A DNA stretch of 40,565 bases from Pseudomonadota bacterium (GTDB lineage: Bacteria; Pseudomonadota; Gammaproteobacteria; DSM-16500): positions 1 to 40,565 of the forward strand of contig JAKBCU010000004.1 in NCBI GenBank assembly GCA_021807565.1, written 5' to 3'. The notes below the pieces were generated by a model. That model had not been told where the DNA came from and did no database searches. It saw only the letters and a list, made by a program, of their open reading frames with translations. Below are positions 18,628-28,024 of the stretch, piece after piece (the first letter of the stretch is position 1; each line of letters opens with the position of its first letter). A program made the translations under genes and the position numbers.

Positions 18628-19610
18628 AACTGCACCCACCTAATAAAAAGATCTTCGATTAATAATGCAGAATTAAGATGAATGGAATGTAAAGTATGCG
18701 CATATAGAGTTTGCACATGGTCCATATAGCGTAACAACTTAGGATAGGATAGCTTTTTAGATAATACTGTCACTATTGCTTGATAATCTGTATTGATCAG
18801 ATTTGCTTGTGTGATTTTATAGCGCATCAAATCCATTAACCAACTCATTAATAAGGATAGTAAAATTTCTGTGTTGTTATCTTGACATAGTGTGGCGCAC
18901 TGCAAGGGATCGCGTTTTTTTTGACTTAACTCGGTTAATAGTTGATATAAATCATGTCGAGTTTTCAACACTCCCTTTTCAAGCATGTCTTTTGCTTTGA
19001 GAGGTGCATGATCCGCCAGTCTGAGTAATAATGTCAAATCACTTCCAGTCGTCAATGAAGAGGGCAGCGCTTCCTTCAGCCAAGCCGTTGCCATGTCATG
19101 AGCTGGGCATGAGAATAATACGCGTTGACATCGACTGGTAATGGTTAATGGCAAACGCGATGGGTGTTCCGTCACTAATAGTAACAAGACCTGTGGAGTG
19201 GGCTCTTCTAACGTTTTTAACAAGGCATTCGCTGCATTGTGATTCATGGCATGAGCCGGATCCATCAAAATAACACGATAACCGCCCAACAAAGCGGTTT
19301 CATTGACGAAAGCTGTAACCTTTCGAATAGCATCGATTTTAATTCGCTGTCCTACTTCCTCAGGTGAAACACGCAACACATCGGGATGATTCCCGGCCTT
19401 GATCAAACAACAATGGCGACAATACCCGCAAGCTTCTCCAATTTGATCTGGATTAATGCACAACAGACTCGTCAAAAACTGATTGGCAATATGCTGTTTC
19501 CCAACGCCTGATACACCCGTAAATAATAATGCGTGCGGTAGCTGCGCTTTGACTTTTCGTTGCCATAAAAACTGCCAGATTGCAGCATGCCATGGTAACA
19601 TCGTTTTCAC
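18618..19610 (-). CDS. holB: DNA polymerase III subunit delta'
   Basis: The delta' subunit is part of the clamp loader that places the beta sliding clamp on DNA. The 330-aa protein has an AAA+ fold with a P-loop-like GVSGVGKQH (32-40). It has the zinc-binding module C51, C61, C64, C67 (LLCINPDQIGEACGYCRHC), then HPDVLRV, the Walker-B-like VILMDPAHAMNHNAANALLKTLEEP and the SRC motif in LTITSRCQRV. The order is the one expected for HolB, as is the place after tmk. It overlaps tmk by 4 bases and tatD by about 10, so translation is coupled. Confidence 0.94.
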   Translation of the reverse strand: MKTMLPWHAAIWQFLWQRKVKAQLPHALLFTGVSGVGKQHIANQFLTSLLCINPDQIGEACGYCRHCCLIKAGNHPDVLRVSPEEVGQRIKIDAIRKVTAFVNETALLGGYRVILMDPAHAMNHNAANALLKTLEEPTPQVLLLLVTEHPSRLPLTITSRCQRVLFSCPAHDMATAWLKEALPSSLTTGSDLTLLLRLADHAPLKAKDMLEKGVLKTRHDLYQLLTELSQKKRDPLQCATLCQDNNTEILLSLLMSWLMDLMRYKITQANLINTDYQAIVTVLSKKLSYPKLLRYMDHVQTLYAHTLHSIHLNSALLIEDLFIRWVQLCS

Positions 19611-20263
19611 TGTAAGGTTTCACTTCTTAACAGTTGGTCTAATATGAGTTTAATACGATGATGCACCTTTTCAAGTGACTCTGTTGCATCAATCACATGA
19701 AAACGTGCTGAGTATCGCTGAGCGCGTTCCAAATAAACAGCACGAACACGTTCAAAAAACTCTATTTTTTCCTGTTCGATTCTATCATACTGACTCCGAT
19801 TCTTGGCCCGCATCAGACCAACCTCTGGAGGCGCATCCAATAAAATAGTACAGCTTGGCTGCAACGACTGAACCACTAATCGATCCAGCGCGATAATCTG
19901 CTCCATAGGTAATTGCCTACCACCACCTTGATAGGCATAGCTCGCATCAACAAATCGATCACATACCACCCATTTACTGGATTGCAATGCAGGTAAGATC
20001 ACATGATCAATATGTTGTGATCTGCCAGCAAACATTAATAGCAATTCGGTTTGAGGTGTAATGGGTTCATCAGTAGGGGATGTCAATAAAATACGTCTTA
20101 ATTCTTCTGCAATGCGCGTACCTCCCGGCTCTCGCGTTACAATATGGGCTTGTTGATAGGTAGTGAGATAGTGCTGAATATATTGAATCGCTGTGGTTTT
20201 TCCAACACCTTCAATGCCTTCTACAGTCAGAAAAATAGTATTGGATGACAGTGCATTATTCAT
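19607..20263 (-). CDS. tmk: Thymidylate kinase
   Basis: Tmk converts dTMP to dTDP with ATP, an essential step for DNA synthesis. The 218-aa protein has the P-loop EGIEGVGKTT (about 16-25), the DRX-type TREPGGTRIAEELRRILL segment, the DRFVDASYAYQGGGRQLP motif that binds the nucleotide, and LLDAPPEVGLMRAKNR with the lid region after it. An N-terminal extension MNNALSSN precedes the first strand. It is in the conserved mltG-tmk-holB-tatD order, 36 bases after mltG and overlapping holB by 4 bases. Confidence 0.96.
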   Translation of the reverse strand: MNNALSSNTIFLTVEGIEGVGKTTAIQYIQHYLTTYQQAHIVTREPGGTRIAEELRRILLTSPTDEPITPQTELLLMFAGRSQHIDHVILPALQSSKWVVCDRFVDASYAYQGGGRQLPMEQIIALDRLVVQSLQPSCTILLDAPPEVGLMRAKNRSQYDRIEQEKIEFFERVRAVYLERAQRYSARFHVIDATESLEKVHHRIKLILDQLLRSETLQ

Positions 20264-20299
20264 ATTACCTATCCCCTAAGCAAGCTAACCGATAGACAC

Positions 20300-21388
20300 T
20301 TAATTATATAGCTTAGTCAGCGCCATTTTCATAAAATAATACCGCACTAAATTCGAATTAAAATATGTAGGTCGATATTTTCTTTTTTTTGCTTGAATAA
20401 TGGCTTCGCTGTGTTCTTTAAACGTGCGTGAAAATTGATGCTCACTATCTGCATCCCCTTTGGCGACAAAGTAAATATAGTCATGATGCTTAGGATGTAA
20501 TGCTGCAATAATGGAGTCCATACTAGGGATGGCAATCGGCGTTGGCGGTAACCCTTTATGAAAATACGTATTATGCGGTGTGTTTCTGAGTAAGTCTTCC
20601 TTGTAAATCTTACCATCAAAACGCGCACCCACATCGTAAATGACCGTTGGGTCAATCTGCAACAACATATCTTTGCGCAAGCGATTCACAATCACACCCG
20701 CGATCCAAGCACGCTCTTGTTCAATACCTGTTTCTTTTTCTATTAATGAAGCAGCTATCAATGCATCATATGGGGTTTTATAAGGTAAGCCGGGCTCTCT
20801 TTGTTTCCATGCTTCATCTAATTTCGTTTCCATCATTCGCAACGCACGCTTTAATAAAGCAATATCAGATGAACCCTTCATAAAAAAATACGTATCGGGA
20901 TAAAACCAACCCTCAGGATCTACACCAGGATGACCCAGCTTTGCCATAATGTCTGCGTTACTTAATTGGGAAGAGTGCTGCAAATCAGGATTTTTATCCA
21001 TGACTCGTCTAAGATGTTTGAAACTCCAGCCAGCCACAATGGTAAATGTATGGTATACCATACCACTGCCTGTCGTAATCTGATCTAACAATCGAGGAGC
21101 AGTTACCCCCTTTGGAAATAGATATTCACCTGCTTTTAATAAATGTTGGTCATGTCGTAATGTCACTAATAAACTAAACAAATAAGGGTGTTTAATCACA
21201 TTCAGTAAATATAAATCATGAATGACGTAATGAATTGAAGAACCTTCAGGAATGACGTATTTTAAACCCTGATCATCAGAAACAAGCGGAGCCCGCAAAA
21301 AAAGAATCCAACTAAGCAGAAACCATACACACAGAGCAACAATAGCAGTAGCACCTGCAATCAGCACCCTATGGTTTAAAAGAGTCAT
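20300..21388 (-). CDS. mltG: Endolytic murein transglycosylase MltG
   Basis: MltG cleaves nascent glycan strands in the periplasm and so ends peptidoglycan elongation. The 362-aa protein has one N-terminal membrane helix (about 8-31), a LysM-like region containing VIPEGSSIHYVIHDLYLLNVI, and the YceG catalytic domain with ASLIEKETGIEQERAWIAG (catalytic Glu about 217), NRLRKDMLLQIDPTVIYDVG and NTYFHKGLPPTPIAIPS. Its ATG shares one base with the fabF stop (TAATG), so it is coupled to fabF. In E. coli pabC lies between the two genes; it is absent here. Confidence 0.95.
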   Translation of the reverse strand: MTLLNHRVLIAGATAIVALCVWFLLSWILFLRAPLVSDDQGLKYVIPEGSSIHYVIHDLYLLNVIKHPYLFSLLVTLRHDQHLLKAGEYLFPKGVTAPRLLDQITTGSGMVYHTFTIVAGWSFKHLRRVMDKNPDLQHSSQLSNADIMAKLGHPGVDPEGWFYPDTYFFMKGSSDIALLKRALRMMETKLDEAWKQREPGLPYKTPYDALIAASLIEKETGIEQERAWIAGVIVNRLRKDMLLQIDPTVIYDVGARFDGKIYKEDLLRNTPHNTYFHKGLPPTPIAIPSMDSIIAALHPKHHDYIYFVAKGDADSEHQFSRTFKEHSEAIIQAKKRKYRPTYFNSNLVRYYFMKMALTKLYN

Positions 21389-22632
21389 TATTCAACCAGC
21401 TTACGAAAGAGTAAGCTGCCATTCGTACCACCAAACCCAAACGAATTGGACAAAGCAACCTCTATCCGTCTTTGTTGTGCCTGATGTGGCACAAAATTCA
21501 GATCACATCCCTCGCTTGGATGATCTAAGTTAATGGTAGGCGGTGCGACTTGATCGCGAATAGCTAAAATACTAAAAATCGCCTCGACCGCGCCAGCCGC
21601 TCCTAACAAATGTCCCGTCATCGATTTGGTGGAACTGACTGCTAATTCATAGGCATGCTTGCCGAAGCTACGTTTTATTCCATTGACTTCTAGTTCATCA
21701 CCTGCAGGAGTAGAGGTCGCATGTGCATTAATGTAATCGACACTGTCGGGAGAAAGCCCTGCATCAACCATTGCATTATTCATGGCTGTCGCTGCGCCTA
21801 AACCTTCAGGATGGGGTGTGGTCATATGAAATGCATCATCGCTCATACCAAATCCCGCTAATTCAGCATAAATGTGGGCACCACGACGTTTAGCATGTTC
21901 CTCGCTTTCGAGTACGATAACACCGGCTCCATCGCCCAATACAAATCCATCTCTATCTTTATCCCAAGGACGGCTTGCCTTCTCTGGTTCATCATTACGG
22001 GTTGACAAAGCGCGCATGGAGGCAAAACCAGAAATACCTAATTTGGTTGTTGCCATTTCAGCACCACCCGCCACCATCACATCTGCATCACCATAAGCAA
22101 TGGTGCGTGCTGCTAATCCGATATTATGCGTACCTGTTGTACAAGCGCTCACTACAGCAATATTTGGGCCTCGCATATCATACATGATGGCCAAATTACC
22201 TGCGATCATGTTAATGAGCGCACTGGGTATAAAAAAAGGAGAAATACGTCTGGGGCCGGATTCCATTAAAATAGCATGAGACTTTTCAATCACGGAAAGG
22301 CCTCCGATACCCGATCCAATGGCAAGCCCAATTCTATGTGCATTTTCTTCAGTGACCGTTAAACCTGCATCCGCTATAGCTTGCACACCGGCTGCAATGC
22401 CAAAATGAATAAATAAATCCTTTTTACGGGCTTCTTTTTCAGACATAAGAAGCAGAGGGTCAAAGTGTTTCACCCGACTGCAAATACGGCAACTCATATC
22501 CGATGTATCAAAATGATCAATTTGGCTTACGCTACTTTTTCCCGCCAAAATAGATTGCCAGGTACTTTCTACAGTAAGACCAGATGGAGTAATCATACCG
22601 AGGCCTGTTACTACTACGCGTCGTTTATTCAA
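21388..22632 (-). CDS. fabF: 3-oxoacyl-ACP synthase II
   Basis: FabF elongates acyl-ACP by condensation with malonyl-ACP. The 414-aa thiolase-fold enzyme has catalytic C164 in [11 protein letters not shown], the two histidines in [11 protein letters not shown] and [15 protein letters not shown], and the C-terminal [14 protein letters not shown] loop. The length is normal. It is preceded by acpP (107-base gap) and followed by mltG in tight coupling. The extended spacing to acpP is the same as in other gammaproteobacteria. Confidence 0.97.
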   Translation of the reverse strand: MNKRRVVVTGLGMITPSGLTVESTWQSILAGKSSVSQIDHFDTSDMSCRICSRVKHFDPLLLMSEKEARKKDLFIHFGIAAGVQAIADAGLTVTEENAHRIGLAIGSGIGGLSVIEKSHAILMESGPRRISPFFIPSALINMIAGNLAIMYDMRGPNIAVVSACTTGTHNIGLAARTIAYGDADVMVAGGAEMATTKLGISGFASMRALSTRNDEPEKASRPWDKDRDGFVLGDGAGVIVLESEEHAKRRGAHIYAELAGFGMSDDAFHMTTPHPEGLGAATAMNNAMVDAGLSPDSVDYINAHATSTPAGDELEVNGIKRSFGKHAYELAVSSTKSMTGHLLGAAGAVEAIFSILAIRDQVAPPTINLDHPSEGCDLNFVPHQAQQRRIEVALSNSFGFGGTNGSLLFRKLVE

Positions 22633-22739
22633 ACAAGCTCCTTTATCCTAACTTGATTTTAAACAAAAGAGTCACCCGCCCATGCACAAAAAGCGTAGCG
22701 TCACTTTCACTGAAAAAAGATTGTCGCCAAAAAGCACTA

Positions 22740-22991
22740 TTAATTTTCGGTATGCTCGCCCAAATGTGCGCTAATATAATCAATTGCTTGCTGAATTGTT
22801 GTAATTTTTTCAGCATCTTCGTCGGGAATTTCCGTTTCAAATTCTTCTTCAAGTGCCATCACTAATTCAACCGTATCCAGAGAATCCGCCCCCAAATCAT
22901 CTACGAACGAAGCATCATTGCTAACTTCATCTTCTTTAACACCCAGCTGTTCCACTACGATTTTTTTAACACGTGCTTCAACAGTACTCAT
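22740..22991 (-). CDS. acpP: Acyl carrier protein
   Basis: The 83-aa acidic protein carries fatty-acyl chains on a phosphopantetheine arm attached to Ser37 in [21 protein letters not shown]. The rest ([35 protein letters not shown]) is standard AcpP. AAGGGG a few bases before the ATG is a strong ribosome binding site, which fits the high demand for this protein. It sits between fabG and fabF. A 143-base leader upstream holds two small hairpins and a possible promoter, so acpP may be expressed partly on its own. Confidence 0.98.
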   Translation of the reverse strand: MSTVEARVKKIVVEQLGVKEDEVSNDASFVDDLGADSLDTVELVMALEEEFETEIPDEDAEKITTIQQAIDYISAHLGEHTEN

Positions 22992-23029
22992 AACGCTTTT
23001 TCCCCTTTACGATAAAAATAAAAATAAAT

Positions 23030-23047
23030 ATCCTAGCTAAGCAGGAT
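23030..23047 (-). terminator. Possible attenuator or terminator hairpin in the acpP leader
   Basis: On the minus strand ATCCT-gcttagct-AGGAT (23047-23030) is followed by a T-rich run (tatttatttttattttta, 23029-23012), the shape of an intrinsic terminator, although the stem is only 5 bp. It lies between fabG and acpP. A second hairpin, CTTGTTA/TAACAAG (23083-23077 and 23062-23056), lies just upstream. Confidence 0.3.
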
Positions 23048-23061
23048 CTAAATAACTTGTT

Positions 23062-23089
23062 AGTTTAGTTAAAAAATAACAAGATTCAA
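23062..23089 (-). promoter_or_regulatory. Possible acpP promoter
   Basis: On the minus strand TTGAAT (23089-23084) and TAAACT (23067-23062) are separated by 16 bases and match four of six positions each. An internal promoter ahead of acpP is known in E. coli, which gives this weak match some support. Confidence 0.3.
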
Positions 23090-23134
23090 GCCAAATTTGT
23101 GAATTTATTCAATGGACAATAGTGAAACACCGGT

Positions 23135-23881
23135 TTAATCCATATAAAGACCACCGTTGACATGCAACGTTTGGCCTGTGATGTAACCTGCCGCATTTGA
23201 CGCTAAAAAAAGCGCTGCTGCAGCAATATCTTTCGTCTGACCTAATCGTTGGACTGGAACACGTTGTAATAAAGCTTGCCTTTGTTCCTCAGTCAGATTT
23301 CGAGTCATATCCGTATCAATGAAGCCGGGTGCAATAGCATTGACGGTAATATCACGCGACCCTACTTCTTGAGCAAGTGCCTTAGTAAACCCTAAAAGTC
23401 CGGCCTTTGCAGCTGCATAATTCACTTGACCCGGATTGCCTATAGAACCTACTACCGAACCAATATTAATAATTCTTCCCCAACGCGCCTTGATCATATC
23501 TCGCAAACAGGCTTTAGTAACACGATAAAGAGAACTGAGATTGGTTTCGATAACATTGTCCCATTCCTCTTCTTTCATGCGTAATAATAAATTGTCCTGT
23601 GTCACAGCTGCATTATTAACCAGGATGGATGGCATACGTCCATAATGTTTTTTAATCGATGCCATCAATGCATCAATCGAACTTGGCTCAGTGACATTTA
23701 AAACGATCCCTACCCCATTCATATTGGCTGTTTCAAATGATTTTGTTATTTTCTCTGCACCATGAGGTGTAGTCGCCGTACCAACCACGCATTTACCTTC
23801 ATGCCCCAAGCCAAGCGCAATCGCATGACCTATGCCTCTTGTGGCTCCCGTTACTAAAGCAACACTATCTTCTTGTGACAT
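23135..23881 (-). CDS. fabG: 3-oxoacyl-ACP reductase
   Basis: FabG is an NADPH-dependent short-chain reductase that reduces beta-ketoacyl-ACP. The 248-aa product has the Rossmann TGATRGIGHA (11-20), NNAA (89-92) and the catalytic tetrad around N114, S142 (NIGSVVGS), Y155 and K159 (NYAAAKAG), then PGFIDTDMT and the C-terminal GYITGQTLHVNGGLYM. It lies 12 bases after fabD in the standard fabD-fabG-acpP order. Confidence 0.97.
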   Translation of the reverse strand: MSQEDSVALVTGATRGIGHAIALGLGHEGKCVVGTATTPHGAEKITKSFETANMNGVGIVLNVTEPSSIDALMASIKKHYGRMPSILVNNAAVTQDNLLLRMKEEEWDNVIETNLSSLYRVTKACLRDMIKARWGRIINIGSVVGSIGNPGQVNYAAAKAGLLGFTKALAQEVGSRDITVNAIAPGFIDTDMTRNLTEEQRQALLQRVPVQRLGQTKDIAAAALFLASNAAGYITGQTLHVNGGLYMD

Positions 23882-23893
23882 AACATCAATTTC

Positions 23894-24838
23894 CTAGCTT
23901 TCAAAGGACATGGCTAATATTTGTTGCAAATCAGCTGCACTTGCTGTATTAAAAAACTGAATGTCTGCTGTGATTCGCTTATTCAACCCTGTTAATATTT
24001 TACCCGGGCCGCATTCCACCACCTGCGTCACACCTTGGGTAACAAAGGTTTGAATAATATCAACCCAGCGCACTGGCATCACTAATTGTCTTTTTAAACC
24101 ATCCCGAATAGTTGAGGCGCTATTATACACTATTACGTCTACATTGTTCATCACAGGTATAACAGGTTGATTTAATTCTATTTTATCTAATAAAAGCGCT
24201 AATTTTTCTGCTGCAGGGGTCATTAGCGCACAATGCGATGGGACGCTGATAGCGAGTTGTTTAGCCAGTTTTGCTCCTTTCGTTTTGGCAAATTGAATAG
24301 CACGAGTGATAGCTTCTGTATTTCCAGCAATCACGACTTGTCCTGGCGAGTTATAATTAGCAGGAGCCAACACTTGATCCAGTGCTTGTTCTTGGCAAAG
24401 ATCAGCTACCGCCTCATGGCTTAAGCCAACAATCGCAGCAAGCGCACCTTGGTCAGCCGGAACTGCCTCTTGCATATATTCTCCTCTAGCAGCAACTAAG
24501 CGAACACCATCTTCAAATGAAATCGCCTTCGCAGCCACCAAGGCAGTATATTCACCTAAACTATGTCCCGCTAGTACAGTTGGCTGTAACGTCGTTCTTT
24601 TTTGAATCACGTCCCAAATGGCATAAGAGGCGGTCAGCAAGGCAGGTTGTGTAAACACAGTCATATCCAGTTTATCGGCAGGACCTTCTTGCGTCAGCCT
24701 CCATAAATCATAACCCAACACATCAGATGCTCTCTTATAGATCGTATCCATCTCAGGATAAACGGCAGCAATCTCGTGTAACATTCCAACAGATTGTGAC
24801 CCTTGGCCTGGAAAAACAAACCCTAACATGTTCGCCAT
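23894..24838 (-). CDS. fabD: Malonyl-CoA:ACP transacylase
   Basis: FabD loads malonyl groups onto ACP for fatty acid synthesis. The 314-aa protein begins LGFVFPGQGSQSVGML. Its nucleophile is Ser93 in LAGHSLGEYTALVAA, and other catalytic positions are in VPSHCALM and NVD. I chose the ATG at 24838 (MANMLGFVF), which has AGAGAGGAG just upstream. A frame open to 24874 would add a basic 12-residue tail foreign to the family, and the next Met (24829) is also possible given the spacing. It follows fabH and precedes fabG by 12 bases. Confidence 0.95.
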   Translation of the reverse strand: MANMLGFVFPGQGSQSVGMLHEIAAVYPEMDTIYKRASDVLGYDLWRLTQEGPADKLDMTVFTQPALLTASYAIWDVIQKRTTLQPTVLAGHSLGEYTALVAAKAISFEDGVRLVAARGEYMQEAVPADQGALAAIVGLSHEAVADLCQEQALDQVLAPANYNSPGQVVIAGNTEAITRAIQFAKTKGAKLAKQLAISVPSHCALMTPAAEKLALLLDKIELNQPVIPVMNNVDVIVYNSASTIRDGLKRQLVMPVRWVDIIQTFVTQGVTQVVECGPGKILTGLNKRITADIQFFNTASAADLQQILAMSFES

Positions 24839-24874
24839 TCTCCTCTCTTGTTTCCCCTTGATTGAACGGGGCAA

Positions 24875-25846
24875 CTAATATTTAATTAAAGCTGATCCCC
24901 AGGCTAATCCGCCTCCAAACGATTCGAGCATCAGCCTATCTCCACGCTTAATTTTTTTTTCACGAATCGCTTTATCTAACGCTAATGGAATAGAAGCACT
25001 CGATGTATTACCTTGATCTTGTAAGGTAATCGCAACACGCTCCAGTGGTAAATTTAATTTTTTGGCCATGGCTTGTATGATACGTATATTGGCTTGATGC
25101 GGAATTAACCAGTCCACTGATGAACGATCCAAGCCATTTGCCGCTAATGTTTCATCAAATAAATCGCCTAGTCGCTTAACCGCGAGTTTAAATAATTGAT
25201 TACCTGACATTTTCAAATAAAGCGCTTCTTCGACGGCGAGCGGCTTACCTAATCCGATGCCTAATGATAAAACATCTTTGTGTGTACCATCTGCATGCAA
25301 ATGGGTTGATACTATACCGGGAGAGTCACTGGCTCCTAATACGACAGCGCCAGCACCATCACCAAATAGAATACACGTGCTTCGATCATTCCAATCCAAT
25401 ACTTTTGACATCACTTCACTGCCTATAACCAACGCATTTTTGACCGTATTGTTTCGAATAAATTGGTCTGCAACTGCCAATGCATAAATAAAACCTGCAC
25501 AAGCCGCTGAATTCAAATCAAAGGCAGGGCAGCCCGCTATTTGTAATCGCTGTTGCAATAAACAAGCGGTGCTGGGAAACATTTTTTCGGGTGTGGTCGT
25601 CGCAACAATGATAAGACCCACGTCACGCGCCTCAAGACCCGCATCTGCTATTGCTATTTGAGCTGCCTGTTCCGCCATGGAAAGCGCTGTTTCACCTACT
25701 GCGGCAATATGACGACGATGGATACCGGTTCGCTCAACTATCCATTGATCTGTGGTATCTACCATTTTTTCTAAATCAAAATTGGTTAATACTTTTTCAG
25801 GTAAATAACCCCCTGTACCCTTAATACAAGCATATGTCATACTCAA
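24875..25846 (-). CDS. fabH: 3-oxoacyl-ACP synthase III
   Basis: FabH starts fatty acid synthesis by joining acetyl-CoA to malonyl-ACP. The 323-aa protein carries catalytic Cys116 in SAACAGFIYAL, the His in LIPHQANIRI and the Asn in QGNTSSASIPLAL. Its glycine-rich end FGGGLAWGSALIKY is typical. It lies between plsX (89 bases upstream) and fabD. The start could be Met1 or Met3; both fit the family's length. Confidence 0.97.
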   Translation of the reverse strand: MSMTYACIKGTGGYLPEKVLTNFDLEKMVDTTDQWIVERTGIHRRHIAAVGETALSMAEQAAQIAIADAGLEARDVGLIIVATTTPEKMFPSTACLLQQRLQIAGCPAFDLNSAACAGFIYALAVADQFIRNNTVKNALVIGSEVMSKVLDWNDRSTCILFGDGAGAVVLGASDSPGIVSTHLHADGTHKDVLSLGIGLGKPLAVEEALYLKMSGNQLFKLAVKRLGDLFDETLAANGLDRSSVDWLIPHQANIRIIQAMAKKLNLPLERVAITLQDQGNTSSASIPLALDKAIREKKIKRGDRLMLESFGGGLAWGSALIKY

Positions 25847-25935
25847 TTAACCTTCTACTTTGCCTTGCAAAAAAATAGACTCATACGACGTAGAAGCATG
25901 AATAGCTATTTTTTATGTTTATCCCAATGGAATAC

Positions 25936-26967
25936 TTAACTATCGTGAGCAGATAACTTCAATAATCGCTCAACTTCGGCACTGATTTTCTGAGGAATAT
26001 TTTTTTCAGCCTGAACAATTGCTTTCTCAATGGCGCAAGCGAAAGCGGATGTTTTGGCCCCACCATGACTTTTAACGACAACCCCTTTTAAGCCAATAAA
26101 AATAGCTCCATTGTAACGATCGGGATCCATTCGCTTGATTAAGGATTTTAATACAGGCAAGGAAATCAATGCGGCCAATTTTGTCCATCCATTACGGTAA
26201 AATGCGTCTTTTAATAATTGACTAATTAAGATCGCCACGCCTTCCGTTGTTTTTAATGTGACATTCCCAACAAATCCATCGCAAACTACTACATCCGCAT
26301 CTCCGTCGTATATTTTATCTGCTTCAATATAACCTGCATAATGAACGGCTTTTGAATGAGTAAGCAGCCGATCTGTTTGTTTTACAAGCTCATTTCCTTT
26401 ATTGTCTTCGTGTCCAATATTTAACAAATACACTTGAGGCGTAGGGATAGTATCAATCGCTGAAGCCATCACAGAACCCATAACGGCAAATTGAAACAGA
26501 TTATTTGGCACAGAATCGACATTGGCCCCTAAGTCTAATATGCGCACATCCCTGCCTTTTTTAGTAGGAAAACTTGAAATAATCGCCGCTCGATCAATAC
26601 CAGGTAATGTCTTTAATACGAAATGTGCCGTCGCCATGAGCGCTCCTGTATTTCCTGCGCTAACACAAGCCGACGCTTTCCCTTCTTTGACCAAGTTAAT
26701 AGCAATACGCATGGAAGAATTTTTCTTAGTACGCAATGCATGGGCCGGAGATTCATTCATTTCAACACACTCAGAAGCATGTTGAATCGTGAGCCTCTCT
26801 GTACGATTAGGAAACTTAGCCAACTCTTTTTCCAAGAGCTCACTATCACCTACTAAAATGAGGTGGAGCAGCGGATAGCGAGCTAATACCTGCAGGCCAG
26901 CGGGCACAACGACAGGAGGGCCATGATCGCCCCCCATCGCATCTATTGCAATGGTTACATTACTCAA
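25936..26967 (-). CDS. plsX: Phosphate acyltransferase PlsX
   Basis: PlsX converts acyl-ACP to acyl-phosphate, feeding phospholipid synthesis by PlsY. The 343-aa protein shows the family's opening [13 protein letters not shown], then [58 protein letters not shown] and [17 protein letters not shown]. It starts 5 bases after the rpmF stop, which matches the conserved yceD-rpmF-plsX-fabH order in which ribosome and membrane synthesis are co-expressed. Confidence 0.97.
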   Translation of the reverse strand: MSNVTIAIDAMGGDHGPPVVVPAGLQVLARYPLLHLILVGDSELLEKELAKFPNRTERLTIQHASECVEMNESPAHALRTKKNSSMRIAINLVKEGKASACVSAGNTGALMATAHFVLKTLPGIDRAAIISSFPTKKGRDVRILDLGANVDSVPNNLFQFAVMGSVMASAIDTIPTPQVYLLNIGHEDNKGNELVKQTDRLLTHSKAVHYAGYIEADKIYDGDADVVVCDGFVGNVTLKTTEGVAILISQLLKDAFYRNGWTKLAALISLPVLKSLIKRMDPDRYNGAIFIGLKGVVVKSHGGAKTSAFACAIEKAIVQAEKNIPQKISAEVERLLKLSAHDS

Positions 26968-26972
26968 TGAAA

Positions 26973-27179
26973 TTACCCTTCGTTGTTTTCTTCTTCTTCA
27001 ACAACCGGATTTTTATCGATCACTTTACGACCCTTGTAATAACCCTCTGGGCTGACATGATGGCGTCTATGCACTTCACCTGTTGCAGCATCGACTGATA
27101 ACGCTGGGTCGGTTAGGGCTGAATGCGCGCGACGCATACCGCGCTTGGAACGGGACTTTCGACTTTTTTGAACTGCCAT
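26973..27179 (-). CDS. rpmF: 50S ribosomal protein L32
   Basis: The 68-aa protein has the L32 pattern [39 protein letters not shown] and GYYKGRKVI. Like E. coli L32 it has no zinc cysteines. After the normal end it carries an additional acidic tail ([11 protein letters not shown]), making it about 10 residues longer than usual. It is close to plsX. Upstream, where yceD would normally sit within a few tens of bases, a palindromic insertion of about 180 bases separates the two. Confidence 0.96.
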   Translation of the reverse strand: MAVQKSRKSRSKRGMRRAHSALTDPALSVDAATGEVHRRHHVSPEGYYKGRKVIDKNPVVEEEENNEG

Positions 27180-27222
27180 ACTTTAAACTCCTCACTATAA
27201 TAAACACAAGCTCAGCATACTC

Positions 27223-27410
27223 ATAATCCTAAATTCAGCAGTTAAAACCGACTGTAAAGGTCTACTGCATTGAATCTAAAAGTTTTTTTCACTTATTTTT
27301 TTCTCACCGTACAGGTGAGTACTGCCTCGAAAAAAATAAGTGAAAAAAACTTTTAGATTCAACGCATTAGCCCTTTTCGTTACGGTTTTAACCGCCGAAT
27401 TTAGGATAAT
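27223..27410. repeat. MITE-like palindromic insertion between yceD and rpmF
   Basis: The core element is 27228-27405 (178 bp). Its ends are 23-bp inverted repeats with two mismatches (CCTAAATTC and GTTAAAACCG on the left at 27228-27236 and 27241-27250, their complements at 27397-27405 and 27383-27392). The flanks are a 5-bp direct repeat ATAAT (27223-27227, 27406-27410), as expected from transposition. Inside, 33-bp perfect arms (27270-27302 and 27330-27362) with seven-base T and A runs form a long hairpin. At the apex CTCACC/GGTGAG (27303-27308, 27314-27319) makes a small second hairpin. No protein is encoded. The parent transposase is not in the window. The RNA stem could affect yceD-rpmF expression. 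Confidence 0.8.
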
Positions 27411-27432
27411 GCTTTCGCTGTCACATTCATCA

Positions 27433-27978
27433 CTAATTTGAATCATTCGGTGTTGAATTGCGCTTTGAACGTAATATCTCTATCACTTTAAATGGACTTT
27501 CTTTCTCTTCCTCTATAGCCGAACCAGACTGCGCGACCCATGGCAATTTAACCTTGCAATGCGTTGTCTCATGCATTGCTACAATCGGCAGGCTCATCAT
27601 TAATTCGTCTTCTATCAACTCGCTAATAGAAAGAGACCCATCACTCACAATCACTGGCTCATAAGAGCTCGGTAATGCTTCAATTTCTTTCTCTGATGTT
27701 AAAATACCCAACGCAAAATCATCCGTTACATCATATTCATAAGAACCCATACATCGCTGACATTGCAATAAAAGCTTGGTCGCAATATGGCCCTTCAGAA
27801 ATTTAACCTTCTGCTCATCCACACCAAAATGGATATCAATTTCTACCACACCATCCTCTGACTGCAAACTCGAACATAACCGAGGCATATCCTTAAGGAA
27901 TAAGCTACCCTGCAAATGCACTGCATTCTCAGCAAAACGAATTGGATCCACTTTTATTGGTATAGTATCTTTATGCAT
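27433..27978 (-). CDS. yceD: YceD/DUF177 family protein
   Basis: YceD proteins form a widespread family (23S rRNA accumulation protein in E. coli; DUF177) encoded before rpmF. The 181-aa product has the family's central CxxC (C73, C76 in LLLQCQRCMGSYEYDV) and an acidic segment ELIEDELMMSLPIV, followed by a His-Cys (THCK) that completes the usual pattern. The molecular role is not fully known, and a link with 23S rRNA maturation is reported for E. coli. Downstream lies the MITE-like insertion and upstream rluC, 46 bases away on the same strand. Confidence 0.88.
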   Translation of the reverse strand: MHKDTIPIKVDPIRFAENAVHLQGSLFLKDMPRLCSSLQSEDGVVEIDIHFGVDEQKVKFLKGHIATKLLLQCQRCMGSYEYDVTDDFALGILTSEKEIEALPSSYEPVIVSDGSLSISELIEDELMMSLPIVAMHETTHCKVKLPWVAQSGSAIEEEKESPFKVIEILRSKRNSTPNDSN

Positions 27979-28024
27979 AGCTGCGGGATTCTATTCTCAT
28001 GCTAAAAAACTGTCAATTCATAAC

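Noticed and set aside
27223-27410. A simple rho-independent terminator between yceD and rpmF
   Set aside because: The structure is far too long, has terminal repeats and a flanking 5-bp duplication, and would cut a conserved operon; a mobile-element origin explains it better.
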